From Brachynemurus nebulosus (Eukaryota > Arthropoda > Insecta > Neuroptera > Myrmeleontidae), in the NCBI GenBank assembly GCA_035578155.1, contig JAPWDM010000005.1:28259608-28323607 (forward strand): 64,000 nucleotides of DNA. Reading direction: 5' to 3'. Under the pieces are notes generated by a model. That model was not told where the DNA came from and ran no database searches. It worked only from the letters and a program-made list of their open reading frames with translations. Numbering within the stretch: position 1 is the first letter of the stretch; the number at the start of each line of letters is the position of its first letter. Both the position numbers and the translations under genes were made by a program. This document shows positions 48,958-61,112 of this stretch, piece after piece.

Positions 48958-50266
48958 ATACGTATACAGTAGTGTCGTTTAAATGACACAAATTGTACAA
49001 ATATGGATTCATTTGCCTTTTGGTTTGTTTCCGGTAGCATCTATCTCACTCAATAATTTTAGAAAATGTTAAAACATTCTATATTTTCGATAATTAAAGA
49101 ATCACGAAACTACTTTCTTTCGCAAATGAAAAGAAACTTTAAGTTTTCCAAACGTGTGTATTTTCTTAACAACAGAAATTTTTCTCACTATTCTTTCATG
49201 TATTTTACATATTTCTATACAAAATTATAACAAAAAAAATTTAAAAATATCTTTGTTTTGAAACTATAACTTAGATGTGTTTTCTGTTTTCCCAAGTATA
49301 TAAGTTTGTCCTTGTTAGTATAGGACAATATGCTTGCTCGTTCGTCTTCGAAGAAGCAACGCCGCATTATAATATGAACGAGATAAAATTTTAATGCAAC
49401 TCTCGCAAGGAATTTATAATGAGATATGATTTGCTACCCGACAAAACCCCAAATACAAATGTGAAAGAAATTTCAATAATGTACAATGTAAAAAACTTGT
49501 CACTTAATCACTTAAATATGAAAATTTGTACACTATGCTATCAAAACTTTTCAACAAATGACTTCAAAAATTATTAAAAATCTTTTATTTCCGTTATATT
49601 TAGGTTAAATTTTTTAAAAATTACCATTTTTATTATGGATAAACTAACTATTTATCAAAAAATTGTTCAGATAAGAGTTGTAGCATGCACTGGAGACAAT
49701 TACTGGAACCAGGAACTTTCGTGGCTCCTTTAATTTTCAAGTTATGATACAAACTTTACTTTTTTGAATGGGACTACATAGTAATTTGTTTTGAGAAAAT
49801 TTATCCAATGCATCAATAACAAACATAAATGAAAGAAAACAATGTATTATACACCAAGGGAGTGAAGTCTGACTTTGGATTCCAGGTGTGAAGTGTACTG
49901 TGACTCGGCCCTGTAAACAAGTCACACGAGGGATCAAAAGAAACATCAGTCAATAAGCGAAACTTAACCTTAAGTTAAATTTCGCGTGTTCATTGGCGAT
50001 ATTCTACAAATTTTGTTTGCTGATTGGTTTGATCAAAGCCAGAACAAAAGTATTTTTAGGCACTTCGGACTAAAAGTAACACTTTATTGACTATTTCGAT
50101 GCATAAGAATGTTCCTCAGATATCTAGATTAATTTGGTTCAAGTTCAAAAAAGTTAAGAACTAAAAAAATACATGACAGACAAAATATTTGCTTGAAATT
50201 TACACAATTGAAATTTGCGTAATATTTTATGTATTATCCCACCTCTATAATATAAAAATAATTCTT
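48958..50266. other. AT-rich intergenic sequence
   Basis: The minus-strand frame at 49737-49946 shows no domain. No gene is called. Confidence 0.45.
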
Positions 50267-50270
50267 TTAA

Positions 50271-51125
50271 GGGAGGAGTTCACGCCAGAAACGGCTAATA
50301 AACTAATTTTTTTCGAATCTCGTTTTCGTTTTATTTTGTTCTGTTATTCTTTACAAACACGGTGATATATAAAACATGGCCAAAAAAGTTTTTTTTCAAG
50401 TAGAAAAATATTTATTTGTGAGCCGCTGCACAGCCAAGTTGCTGCTCCTTTGCAAAAAACGCTCGCTCTCCCCCCCCCCCGCGATTTTATCAGTAATATT
50501 TAGTTTTGGTGTGTACATTAGTGTTACAGTATGCACCGAAATAATGTTCTTTTATTTGTATGCCTTTGTAAATGTTTTAATAAACAAACCGCTTCTTTTG
50601 TTATTATTTTTGTTTTTTACCGTTTCCCGAAAGTTGTGTTTTTCCCGACAAGGAAAATCATATCTCAAGTTCTAGAAAAAATAGAGACAATTTTTTTAAA
50701 ATTTTGTTCATAAACATATTGGGCATAAAGTGGAGTATGCTTTTTCCATTTGAACAATTGTAACTATCTTTAAACATTTTTTTTTTAATAAAAAATTGGG
50801 TTTTGTAATTTTTAGAAGTTTGGGATTACAGTTTTATAGTTAATTTTTAAAATTACCTGAAACCCATATTCAGCTTTATGGACAGGTCCTTTAGGAATAA
50901 AATAATTGAAAAATATTTAAAAAATATTCATTACTTTTTGAGATATGGCGTTCCTTGTAAAAGCTTAAGAACTTGAGAAAAAGGGCCCCCTCCCTCTACA
51001 GGGAAGAGTAATGAATGTTTCAAAAACAAAATTTTCTATTTGAAACCCTCCCTAATTTGAAAAAAATTTCAACAAGCAAAATAATCATAAATAATAAAGT
51101 TTCTTTTTTATTTGAACTCCCCCCC
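50271..51125 (+). mobile_element. TTAA-flanked MITE, family D copy 2
   Basis: TTAA at 50267-50270 precedes GGGAGGAGTTCACGCCAG. The right end is TGAACTCCCCCCC followed by TTCAA, a one-base-altered TTAA. It aligns end to end with 16819-17678 and differs by scattered substitutions and small gaps. Confidence 0.8.
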
Positions 51126-51768
51126 TTCAACTATTATTATATATTTACCGTAGTCACTGTATAGCTTATTTACAAAATAAATTATTTCATTTGAATCCCC
51201 GAATATTTTTGTAACCGCTTAAACAGAGAATATGTACGTTTGTTTTTTCCTTTTTAAAAATACACATAAAAATCCCTTCTGAATTTTGTGTCGCATAGTT
51301 GAAGATTAAATAAAAATTTATATAGCGTAGCGGTGCAAGATATGCATCGCAGATTTTGCACAAAATGCATTTAACAGTGCAGTCAATTTTCTAACAATGG
51401 AGCACGTACAATCAATCACCAATGTAAAAAAAGAAAAATGGATTTTCATCGGAAAATTTAAATTAGGTATATACTGTAAGTTACAGTTCATATACTAAAT
51501 AATGTTCGCAATGGAAAAGTTTAGAGCAATCACCATTCGCATTTGATGTATTAATGTGATAAGTTGTTTTTATTAAATGGTTTTAAGACGAGATTTTTAT
51601 TTAAAAAGAATTTATTAAGTTTTTATTATTATACGGCATCTGTTGAATAGAAGTAAAGTGAGTTGACGTGTTAAATCGCAATGAATGGCGAACTAATATT
51701 ATCCCAATATCGTAATTTTAAGTTAATAATACTTTTAAACTCTATACAGTTCCGTTATCAACGTACAG
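51126..51768. other. AT-rich intergenic sequence
   Basis: No supported feature is seen. Confidence 0.5.
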
Positions 51769-51770
51769 TA

Positions 51771-52643
51771 CCGTAAAACCGTCTAGACCCGGACACTTTT
51801 TTACATTTATTGGTATAATTTTATGTTTATACATGTTTCCTTCATAGATATCACCAATAAAAGTATTACCATTAGAAAGAGGGTATATTATTTTTTGTTA
51901 TGTCCCTGACCCATTTATTTCATTATAAGTAAAAATAAAAAAAATAAAAAATAATTAGTGAGTGTCCGGGTCTACACCCGATATCCGTCTTGACCCGGAC
52001 ACTTACTTAAATAATGTAATAACATGCAAACTAACCTCTCCCATCGGGGTTAAGACAGTGTTTTATATCGTCTGATGTCTATCAAAGGCTTCAAAACATT
52101 TTGTGGGAAGGGAGAGAGGTCGATACATAGTATGCCTCTCTATGAAGTAAACATGCGGCGGGAATTCTGGCGGGAATATAACAAATGGATAGTGGAACTT
52201 CCAGTCAGTGCGAATCGCGGCCATAGTGTAATAAACTGATGTGTCCGGGTCTAAACGGATATATGTATATAGCATGTATTTTTTTTATATATACATCGAA
52301 TATAACTTCAAACATCATTAAATGATGCGCGATAAAATTCTGAAAAAATACATATCAAAATTAAAACAATATGACAATTATGACGAAAATTACATGTCTA
52401 AGTTAGACACACATTTTGTTTCTTTAAAAAACTGGAGAATAGTAATCATGTAAAATGAGATAGTAAAAGTTGAAATCCGTCGTTTTTATTGGTACAGCTG
52501 TTTAGAGGATGTTTTTCTGTCTCTAATGACGTCAAGAACAAATGTTTATTGTAGCAGGTTAATGTAGAAACTATACTTACTTTGAAGATTCGTGCAAAGT
52601 GTCCGGGTTTAGACCCCCTGTGCGAGTCTAGACGGTTTTAGCG
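51771..52643. mobile_element. TA-flanked element with reiterated CCGGACACTT motif
   Basis: TA lies at 51769-51770 and 52644-52645. The left end CCGTAAAACCGTCTAGACCC is mirrored at the right by TCTAGACGGTTTTAGCG. The motif GTCYRGACCCGGACACTT or its complement occurs at the left end, near 51961-52008 (both orientations), near 52241-52260 and near 52597-52615. Spacing is irregular. A stretch at 52040-52230 is GC-richer, but its minus-strand frame has no recognised domain. The left end alone also occurs at 41815-41870. Confidence 0.78.
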
Positions 52644-53014
52644 TACCTAATTTTTTTTTTTTAATATGGATTTGGCACAACAGTGAGACAAAAATTTTGT
52701 GTTTCTGTCGAGAATACAAAGTTAAGACCAATATTGTTACATTCCTGCTTTTCAATAAGAAGCTTTCCTTTAACATCATCTAGGGTGTCTTTGCAAAAAA
52801 AGCTTTTTCTATTACTCAATTTACTCGCTAAAATCAACGCTCAGGATAAAAATTTAGCATTTTAGGGTATACATCTACAACTACCCCACCATATTCTATC
52901 TTTAAACTCAATTTCAAATTCGAAATTACCGAAATGATTCTATAATTATTTCGTTTGGTTAATTTTAGTACAGAACACTTGAAAAAAATCAGGTATACCT
53001 AATTTATGTATGTA

Positions 53015-53891
53015 CACTCCCGACCGAAAGGTTAAGACCACTTCAATTTAAAAAAAAAAATGGTTTTATCTATGCCTTAAAAACTTTCATTTAAACGTTG
53101 TGTATAGGATTTGATTACACATTTAGCTTCAAATCCCTGCACTTGTTTAGATTATGTCGGCATTTCTTTGACGATCACGTCACATCAAAAAGTGAGAGTG
53201 AATATTCTTTATTTTTTTAAAAAATTGAAAAATAATTTATTTAATAGATAAAAATTGTTTCCTCTTAATTAACGTTTCTATCATATTGAACAACATATTT
53301 TTAGCTTTCTAACGACCACCGAAAAATTTCCGTACAATGATTCGTTACGAAGTTATGAACAGTCAAAGTTTAGTGTGTGTTCTACTCTTTGAACTACTCT
53401 AACTCGGTAAAAAATTGTCGTACAGCGATGAAAAAAAAACGAAATTAATGGAAAAAAGTGATGTTTTTGAATATAATATTAAATTTAATTGAAAAAGAAT
53501 TTTTCGAACTGATATGATAGTGAGCTTTGAACGTAAATATATGTAGTACTATTAGATATGGTCCTAATCTTATTGACGATTTTACATGTCTTTATAAAAA
53601 TAGTGTTTTATGTTTAAGTCCCTGCAAATTCGGCAAAAAAAATATGAGAGAGCGATGATTTAAAAACAGAATTAAAGCTTAGAATTTCTACACTCAGAAT
53701 TTTTCCTTGAAATTTTGTTGTGTTTTACTGTTTTTGATTTATGGTCAAAAAGAAAACTTGATATAAGAATTTAAAATGGAATCTTTATGTTCAAAGCTCA
53801 CTATTAGTTTTTAAATTAAGGTTTTCATTGCATAAAAAAACCACTTAAAAAAAAAAAAATTGGAATCGCCTTAAACTTTCTGTCGGGGGTG
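53015..53891. mobile_element. Tc1/mariner-like MITE
   Basis: TA lies at 53013-53014 and 53892-53893. The left end CACTCCCGACCGAAAGGTTA is mirrored by TTAAACTTTCTGTCGGGGGTG, and the similarity continues into a long A-run. CACTCCCGACC-type ends with TA duplication are typical of Tc1 relatives. The interior is AT-rich and carries no transposase frame. Confidence 0.82.
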
Positions 53892-54136
53892 TATGTTATA
53901 TTTAAAAATACAAATATCACACTTTAGGCCTTTCTGTTCCATAAACGGAAACGTCACTCATAACGAAACCGAACAAAAAAATATTTTTACGTAACAGTTT
54001 TTCTTTGGCCGTGGAATGACGGGCGTCGTTTGTGAATTGTTAACTAATCAATCAATGCCACCAAACGTGCCAGCAATGATAGCGGCGTTTGGTAGGTGTA
54101 CACACGGCGGAAACAGTATGATACGTCGTCAGTTGG

Positions 54137-54242
54137 TGACGTAATAGTGTTGTATTGCAGCCGCCTACCTCCCCCCCCCGGATGTTGATACCCCGCGGTG
54201 CCAATATTTATTTGTACAGTGTCACTAATTCTTGTGTCAGTC
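54137..54242 (+). promoter_or_regulatory. Candidate promoter
   Basis: It sits in the most GC-balanced, repeat-free stretch of the window (about 54000-54410). A CRE-like TGACGTAA is at 54137-54144, a TATA-like TATTTATT at 54205-54212, and TCAGTC at 54237-54242 matches the insect initiator consensus. The TATA-like box lies about 30 bases before the initiator A at 54239, which is the expected distance. Each motif alone is weak; the spacing and composition together make this worth listing. Confidence 0.42.
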
Positions 54243-54409
54243 GATCGATGCTCACTACACTACATTAAATTCACAAGGAATTTTGTAACACCTTATCATT
54301 TTGTGCCCGCCTGGTGGCTGTCGCGCCTGTTGTGCGTGGAAATTTGATGATCATTTCATTTGTCAATAACGAGAAGAAATGATTTCTCAGTAGGAGAAGA
54401 GGAGAAGTG
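54239..54409 (+). other. Candidate non-coding first exon
   Basis: From the putative initiator the GC-balanced sequence runs to a strong donor, GAGAAGTG then GTGAGT (54410-54415), after which composition drops to AT-rich, as expected on entering an intron. The segment contains only short upstream-type ATG frames, so if real it is 5' UTR. The coding exons would lie beyond the window on the right, making the rest of this window first-intron sequence. No transcript evidence is available here. Confidence 0.38.
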
Positions 54410-54415
54410 GTGAGT

Positions 54416-56639
54416 AAAAAAAAATACAAAATATAAAGTGAATTACATTATGTATATTGCCAAAAATATAAATAAATTTATATACTAAAACACACTGTAA
54501 ATAATATCCTACAAAAAAGCATAAAAATATTTAAGTGTAATATAATAATTTTATTGCACGATCGTGTATTTTCATGCATTTACCGATGCTGTTGACAATG
54601 CTGGTAAGTTACATTTCCCGAACGTTTGTTTATATCCATGGAAACCAAAAAATAACAGTGCAGTTAAGTGAAATAGATGCGTCGGAAGTGAATAGGAGTG
54701 TGGTAACTGGAATTAGCTCAAAAATGATTGTAATTATTTTTTTATATTGAAATTAAAAGTACAATTTGAACAATTAGCAAAATAAATCGATTAATATGAA
54801 AATTTTCACTAGTTTGCACATTATTATTATTATTGTTGGCATTAGTCTTCATATTTTATTGACATTTCAAAAGATCGTTCAATCATTAAAATTTTCTGTG
54901 GTTTTCATAATCTTCCTTCCATTTTACGAGAATAAATTTGCAGCCAAAAATAAAATGCTTCACCAGTTTCATAATTCTCACTATTATAGTTTAACAAACT
55001 ATTTTCCTCAATTTTTTTAATAGAAAATTCAAAAAAAAATATTCACACCAATGAAATATAGACACCTAATTTTTTATTTACAAATATAGTTGAAAATTGT
55101 CACTACAAAGGTTCGTATTAATTGTTATAAATATTTATAATACTTGTTCATGACATTCTATAACAGAAACATAAAATTCACCTATATTTTCCGAATTTTA
55201 TTTTTTATTTAATATATTTTTATTCTTTAATTATTTTAAATCGATCGTGCAAAAAATATTATGCAATACACAATGCCTTAAGTCCATTTACTGATCTCGA
55301 AAATTGCAAGAACTCGACCCTAAGGGTCTCGTTTTCGCAACATTTTCTCGAGCAGTAAAAGCAACTTACCGAACTTATATTGTAAAATACTATTACGCTG
55401 ACAAAAGTGTAATTTTACACAATTAATGAAAAATACACAACTGTTGTTGAATTTTTGCCAATGTAAAAAAATAACTTAAAATTACTTAAGGGGTTATTCA
55501 AGGTCAGAAGCAAAAAAGACACATTTTCAATAATTATTTCTAAAGAAACCTTATATGGAATCGATCTGAAACTTCCCATATATTAGTGTGAGGACAGACC
55601 GTAGCGGTCGCCCGGAACGGTAATTAAGAATGTATATTACATACTTGACATAAGAGCTAAGACATGACAAACTGACCAAAACACGTACTACATTTCTTTT
55701 GTCGAAATTTAAATTCACTTGACTTTAATTGTGTTGAAAAATTTTTACCTACTTGAATGTTTGGGTATAAGTCAAGTATAGTACAATATAATTATATGAC
55801 ATCCACTTAGCCCGCAAGATGATCGTCTTGGTCTGACCGGTCCTTTACTAGATATACCTTTAAGTATCAAGAAAAATTTTCCTTTCTTTTCACTGGGTTG
55901 AAATCCAAGATTGACTTTCAAAAAAACAAAAAAAAAAAACAACATATTTTGCGACGCAGTACACAGTTCCAACGGGTGGTCAGAAATTAGCAAAATCGCA
56001 TTGTTGCCTTTTTTACCTATAAAACGGGTTGAAATTTAACCCTCTTATTTTAACCCTAGAGAAAATCTCAAAATGGACCTTTTACTACCAATGGCAAGTA
56101 CAATAGATAAGGTTACAAAAAGAGAGGAAGAAAGAAAATCAGAGATTCCAACATTAAAAAAGTGAATCCTCGGAATTTGTAAAATATAAATTATACTAAA
56201 CTATGTTGTTAAAAATCAATACTATACTTAGAAATAAACCGTATTTCGAAAAATCTGTCACAGATGGCGGCACCTGTATCAGTGAATATATTATACATAT
56301 CACAACATTTTGAGCCGCCATATTGCAGGACGAGTTAACTCGTCTTAATCATTTAAAGGATTAAAAATAAGGCTCAGTTTTTTTATATTTAATTGTAATT
56401 TATAACCAAAATTAAAATAAATCAGATTAAAATAATAAATATTTTAACGTTATGACGTCACTTTAAAAAAATACAAACACAACAATAGAGTTGTAAAATT
56501 GGAAGCAACTTATAGAATTTCCAAGTCATTTTTTGTTTTCCTTTTTATCAGAGTTAAGCATGTAGAATTACTAGAAAAACGATTGGTCAAAATAGTCGTA
56601 TTTCCAAACGAAATTCCTATGTTTTGATAATAAAAGTAA
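54416..56639. other. AT-rich sequence, possible intron
   Basis: There is no supported gene. A TTAAGGGGTTATTCAAGGTC phrase at 55487 resembles the start of a TTAA element, but no matching right end was found. ATGGCGGC at about 56267 and its inverse GCCGCCAT at about 56313 form a distant small inverted pair. Confidence 0.45.
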
Positions 56640-56982
56640 ATACCCCTGTCGCAGCATCTGCATAACATAGCGAATTTCCAAATCTTGGGCACTGGCGGAT
56701 CTCATCTAAGACCTGTACCTATTTAAAATAGTTTAGCTTTCTAAGAGAAAAAGAATTTTTAAAATCGGTTGGGTAATTAGTTTTGGTATTTTTGGGGACC
56801 CAAGAACCCAAACGAATTTTGTGCAGCATAGTTGTATCCATCTAAAATAATTTAGTTCTCTAGCAGTGAGAAATTTTTTAGCATCGGTTCGATAGCTTAT
56901 TACTGGCGTTTTCGGATCTGCAAGATCCCGGTGGACCTCATTAAAAAATCAGCTCGACCGTATATTCTAGGCGGACTTTATG

Positions 56983-57074
<92 letters not shown>

Positions 57075-59250
57075 AACCCGTTGTGTAGCATTCTACGCCG
57101 CATTTGCATCCGCAGGACAGTTGTGGATCTCAGATAACACAACCTGTACCTATCTAAAATAGTTTACCTTGGTAATAGTAACAAGGTTTCAAAATCGGTC
57201 AGTTATTTTATTGTTGACACTTAGGTCCTACTGACACTTCAGACCTTACATAATGTAATCTATATGTATCTAAAATAGCTTAGCTCCCCAACAGTGAAAA
57301 AATTTTCAAAATCGGTCGGCTAGTTTATTTTTGACGCTTTTGGATCCGATGGACCCTGGCAGACTTTACATAACGTAATCTATATTTATCTAAAATAGTT
57401 TAGCTCTGTAAGAGTGAAAAAATTTTCAAAATCGGTCGGTTAGTTTATTTTTACCACTTTTGGGTCCCATGGACCCTGGCGGACCCTAAATACCGTAATG
57501 TATGTCTATCTAAAATAGTTAGTTCCCCAACAGTGAAAAAATTTTCAAAATCGGTCGGTTAGTTTATTTTTGACACTTTTGGACACATGGACCCTGGCAG
57601 ACCTTACATAACGTAATCTATATTTATCTAAAATAGTTTAGCTCTGTAACAGTGAAAAAATTTTCAAAATCGGTCGGTTAGTTTATTTTTAACACTTTTG
57701 GATCCCATGGACCCTGGCAGACCTTACATAACGTAATCTATATTTATCTAAAATAGTTTAGCTCTGTAACAGTGAAAAAATTTTCAAAATCGGTCAGTTA
57801 GTTTATTTTTGACACTTTTGGGTTCTATGGACCTTGGTGGACCTTACATAACGTAATTTATATTTATCTAAAATAGTTTAGCTCTGTAACAGTGAAAAAA
57901 TTTTCAAAATCGGTCAGTTAGTTTATTTTTGACACTTCTGGATCCTATGGACTCTGGCAGACCTTACATAACGGAATCTATATTTATCTAAAACAGTTTA
58001 GCTCTGTAACAGTGAAAAAATTTTCAAAATCGATCAGGCAGTTTATTTTTGACACTTTTGGGTCCTATGGACCGAGGCGGACCTTACATAACGTAATCGA
58101 TATTTATCTAAAATAGTTTAGCTCTGTAACAGTGAAAAAATTTTCAAAATCGGCCAGTTAGTTTATTTTTGACACTTTTGGGTCCTGTGGACCCTGGCGG
58201 ACCTTACATAATGTATTCTAAATCTATCTAAAATAGTTTAGCTCTGTAACAGTGAAGAAATTTTTAAAATTGGTCGTTTAGTTTATTTTTTACAATTATG
58301 GGATCAGTAAATCCTGGCGAAACTCATACAAGTCTCGTACTCTAACAGTAAGAAAAGGGTTCTAAGGATCTCATATAACTTATGGCAGTCCGTAAGCTTC
58401 TTGCGGACATCATTTAATTAATTAATTCAAATACTTTAACTTACTAACTGTGAAAAAATTTTTAAAATCGATTGGTTAATTAATTTCTGGCCTTTTTAGG
58501 TCCCGAAAACCTTGACCTCACATAAAATACCTTAAATCCATTTGAAATGGTTTAATTTTTTAACATTATTAATTATTAGTGGAAAAATTTTCAAAATCGA
58601 TTCAAAATATTTTTCCGTACATACATATGTACATTGTACATATTTTGTTTTGTTTCATATTTAATAATATTTATATCATAACATAATCTTCAATTTCTTG
58701 TTTACTTAAAAATTCAATAAAAAAAAAAAAATTCTTCATTACATTAGCTTAGAATATCTGTTTAATTTACATTTTTTAACATGGGATAGAACCATGCTAA
58801 TTATAATGCAATAAATGAGAAACAAAACTCTATACATGTATGTGTGTTATATCACATATATGTGAATAGTTTTCACTTGTTCTCACAAAATTCTTTAATA
58901 AAAAAGTGAAATATTTTTATACTTTATAAAGAACTGAGATATAAATATAAATTACTTATTAGACTAACAAAGAAAGAATAAAAGTGAAAATTTACATTTT
59001 CTCGAAAAATACTTAAAATAGAAAGAAAATTATAAGAATATTTTCTTCATAATTTTTTTTTTCCTTTTCAACGATGTAAAAATTGAACTGCCTTATGATA
59101 GGATCGAATGATAAAAAATGGCCAGAAAACCTACTTCTGGGCATCCGACGTGTCTGGCTAACGAACTTAGCCAAGCCAATTCAGAATCCAGTCCGCACAC
59201 AAAATTTCATAAGCGTTAGACGTTTCGTTCGAGAGTTATCGTGGGAACAC

Positions 59251-59310
<60 letters not shown>

Positions 59311-59432
59311 TTTAGTGAATATCATTTTCGTATTCTAGGGACCTCAAAACAGATTTCTGCCATAGTCCCGGACTCAGATTGCGTCATGACACCTATTGTA
59401 ATAGCTGAATTTCGAGTTTTCGAAATTCGCTA
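56640..59432 (-). mobile_element. HINE-like element, family 2 copy c, carrying an expanded minisatellite
   Basis: Read on the minus strand, the 5' end at 59432 (AGCGAATTTC) is followed by GTCATGACGCAATCTGAGTC, a GGACTATGGCAGAAATCTG phrase, (TA)n at 59256-59307 and GATAACTCTCGAACGAAACG, as in copy b. The 3' end at 56640-56679 has AGCGAATTTCC as the plus-strand image of the subterminal repeat and the hairpin GCAGCATCTGC. Between the two conserved ends lies about 1.9 kb of tandem units plus AT-rich sequence, making this copy several times longer than the others. Treating both ends as one element is inferred from their correct order and orientation. Confidence 0.62.
56740..58600 (-). repeat. 120-bp minisatellite, about 14 units
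   Basis: Each unit contains CAAAATCGGTCGGTTAGTTT, GGACCCTGGCAGACC and TAAAATAGTTTAGCTCTGTA. The TTTTCAAAAT anchor falls at 57186, 57303, 57423, 57542, 57661, 57781, 57901, 58021, 58141 and 58262. More diverged units lie at 56756, 56878, 58459 and 58587. A (TA)n tract at 56986-57070 interrupts the array. A single equivalent unit exists at about 16040-16140 in family 2 copy a. Confidence 0.95.
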
Positions 59433-59989
59433 AAATGTTTACATTCAAACTACATTAAACTGACATGTATATCTACCATATTTAATAAATAAATGTTACT
59501 GACGATCAGCGTGCATTATTTTACTGAATTGTAATTTATATAACCAGAGGTCTCTAACCAGTAGTAGGTTTTCGACTCTGCATATTTTCTATTCTATGTA
59601 CTTTATATATGTTGGCAAACACTCTTTCATTGCACCGGACCATACGTTACAGGTAATTGTTAAAATTTTATAACAAATATTGGCTATAAGCCCATCGTGC
59701 AGCCATTTTGTCCGCTTTGTTTCATTTCACTGCAAATAGTCGGTAATTCAGTTATTTATTGTTGTATTCACGTATTAAATATTAAGCCCATAAGCCATAC
59801 AGTGTGGGAATGGTGGGTTTTAAGCTTAATAGTACATATTATTAAGTTAATATTCAGGTTACGTGTATTTATGATGTGAATATACATAGACAATAGAGTG
59901 CATTCGGATCCCATGCAAGCACATGTAATTATGGTTTTAATCTATACTTCTATAGGTACTAATATAATAAAGAAAAAATTTGTTTGTGT

Positions 59990-60350
59990 GTTCAGAGTAA
60001 ACCCAAAAATTATTGAACCGATTTTGAGAATTTTTCATTGTCAGAAAGCTAAGCTATTCAAGATTAACGTCGATTATGTTATATAAAATTATGAGATCCC
60101 ACGAGGTCCTGAGGATTCAGTGAAAAGTATTCAAAATAAACTACTTAACTGATCTTGAAAATTTTATCATTGTTGTAAAATTAAACTGTTCCAAATTGAC
60201 ATTGATTGTGTTCCGCCAGGATCTTGGGGACTCCAAAAGTTCTAAAATTAATCAATTTTAAGAATTCTTTTACTGTTGAAAAGCTAAATAATTCCAGATT
60301 GATGGCTATATTATAATAATGGCTTGCTCAGGATTTTGGAGGAATATTGT
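59990..60350 (+). repeat. Three diverged, opposite-strand units of the 120-bp repeat
   Basis: Starting near 60019, 60149 and 60257, the units show GATTTTGAGAATTTTTCATT, AAAGCTAAGCTATTC and AGATCCCACGAGGTCCTG, in the orientation opposite to the 57-58 kb array. They are much more diverged than the central units of that array. Confidence 0.75.
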
Positions 60351-60412
60351 CCGTTAAGGTATTAGAGACCCAAAAAGGTTTAAAATAGGCAACTAGACAA
60401 AAATTGGGTAGA

Positions 60413-60530
60413 AAATCATAGTGATTATGGACTACTGTGTAGTAAGACCGTAGTGACTGTGGATCACTGGGTAGTAAGATCACAGTGATTGTGGCCCATT
60501 GAGTAGAAAGGTCATAGTGAATATTATTAG
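60413..60530 (+). repeat. About 38-bp tandem repeat, left part
   Basis: Three imperfect units with AGTGATTATGGACTACTG, AGTAAGACCGTAGTGACTG and AGTAAGATCACAGTGATTG. Confidence 0.85.
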
Positions 60531-60555
60531 AGTAGGAACTTAACACTAATTTTTA

Positions 60556-61001
60556 ACAAAAAGCGACCACAAGCGTTCTAGTGGCTAATTTTTCTTTAAA
60601 TCGATTCAAAAATTAAAAAGGAATAAAAAATTCCAATACTATTTTTTGATCAAATGCCGGCCTCACTGTGAAGAGTTGAAATTAATAAAAATAATAGGTA
60701 AGATACATGTATAAATTTTGTATTAGTAGTATTCTATAAGCACAATTGATATATAAAAAGATTATAATGTCTTTTTAGAGAGAGAAAACCTATTGACAAA
60801 CATATATGTGTTAGAATGAATACGTAGACGAAAATCAAACATTTATAAGAATACTTGTCAAATTATTTATTTTTATCAATTTTTTAGCATTGAAAGCGTG
60901 GTTCAATCAAATAATAGTATTTGAATTTTATATTTTATTTTAAATTCTGCATCGATTAAAAAAAAAAAAAACAGCCACTAGAACGCTCATGGTTACTTTT
61001 C
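60556..61001. mobile_element. MITE inserted in the 38-bp array
   Basis: The inner terminal repeat AAGCGTTCTAGTGGCT near 60569 is mirrored by AGCCACTAGAACGCT near 60974, with the outer part (GCGACCAC against ATGGTTAC) diverged. The interior is AT-rich without coding. The target duplication is not clear. Array units recur on its right, which suggests it split the array. Confidence 0.65.
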
Positions 61002-61049
61002 CAATTTCTAAGAATCTTTTGAACGGTAAGTTCTAGGCTATATTAGCTA

Positions 61050-61112
61050 ATGGGTAAAGGTCATAGTGATTATGGGACTACTAGGTAGTAAGGTCACAAT
61101 GATTATGGACCA
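61050..61112 (+). repeat. About 38-bp tandem repeat, right part
   Basis: Units GGTCATAGTGATTATGGGAC and GTAGTAAGGTCACAATGATT continue the array seen at 60413-60530. Confidence 0.85.

Noticed and set aside
54796..55020. 74-codon frame with a hydrophobic start resembling a signal peptide, just after the candidate first exon
   Set aside because: The hydrophobicity follows from AT-rich codons; there is no acceptor site context or conserved domain.
55487..55510. TTAAGGGGTTATTCAAGG as the left end of a TTAA element
   Set aside because: No complementary right end next to TTAA was found within several kilobases.
57186..58262. CRISPR-like array
   Set aside because: Units are contiguous 120-bp tandem repeats without distinct spacers, in a eukaryotic-type sequence with no cas genes.
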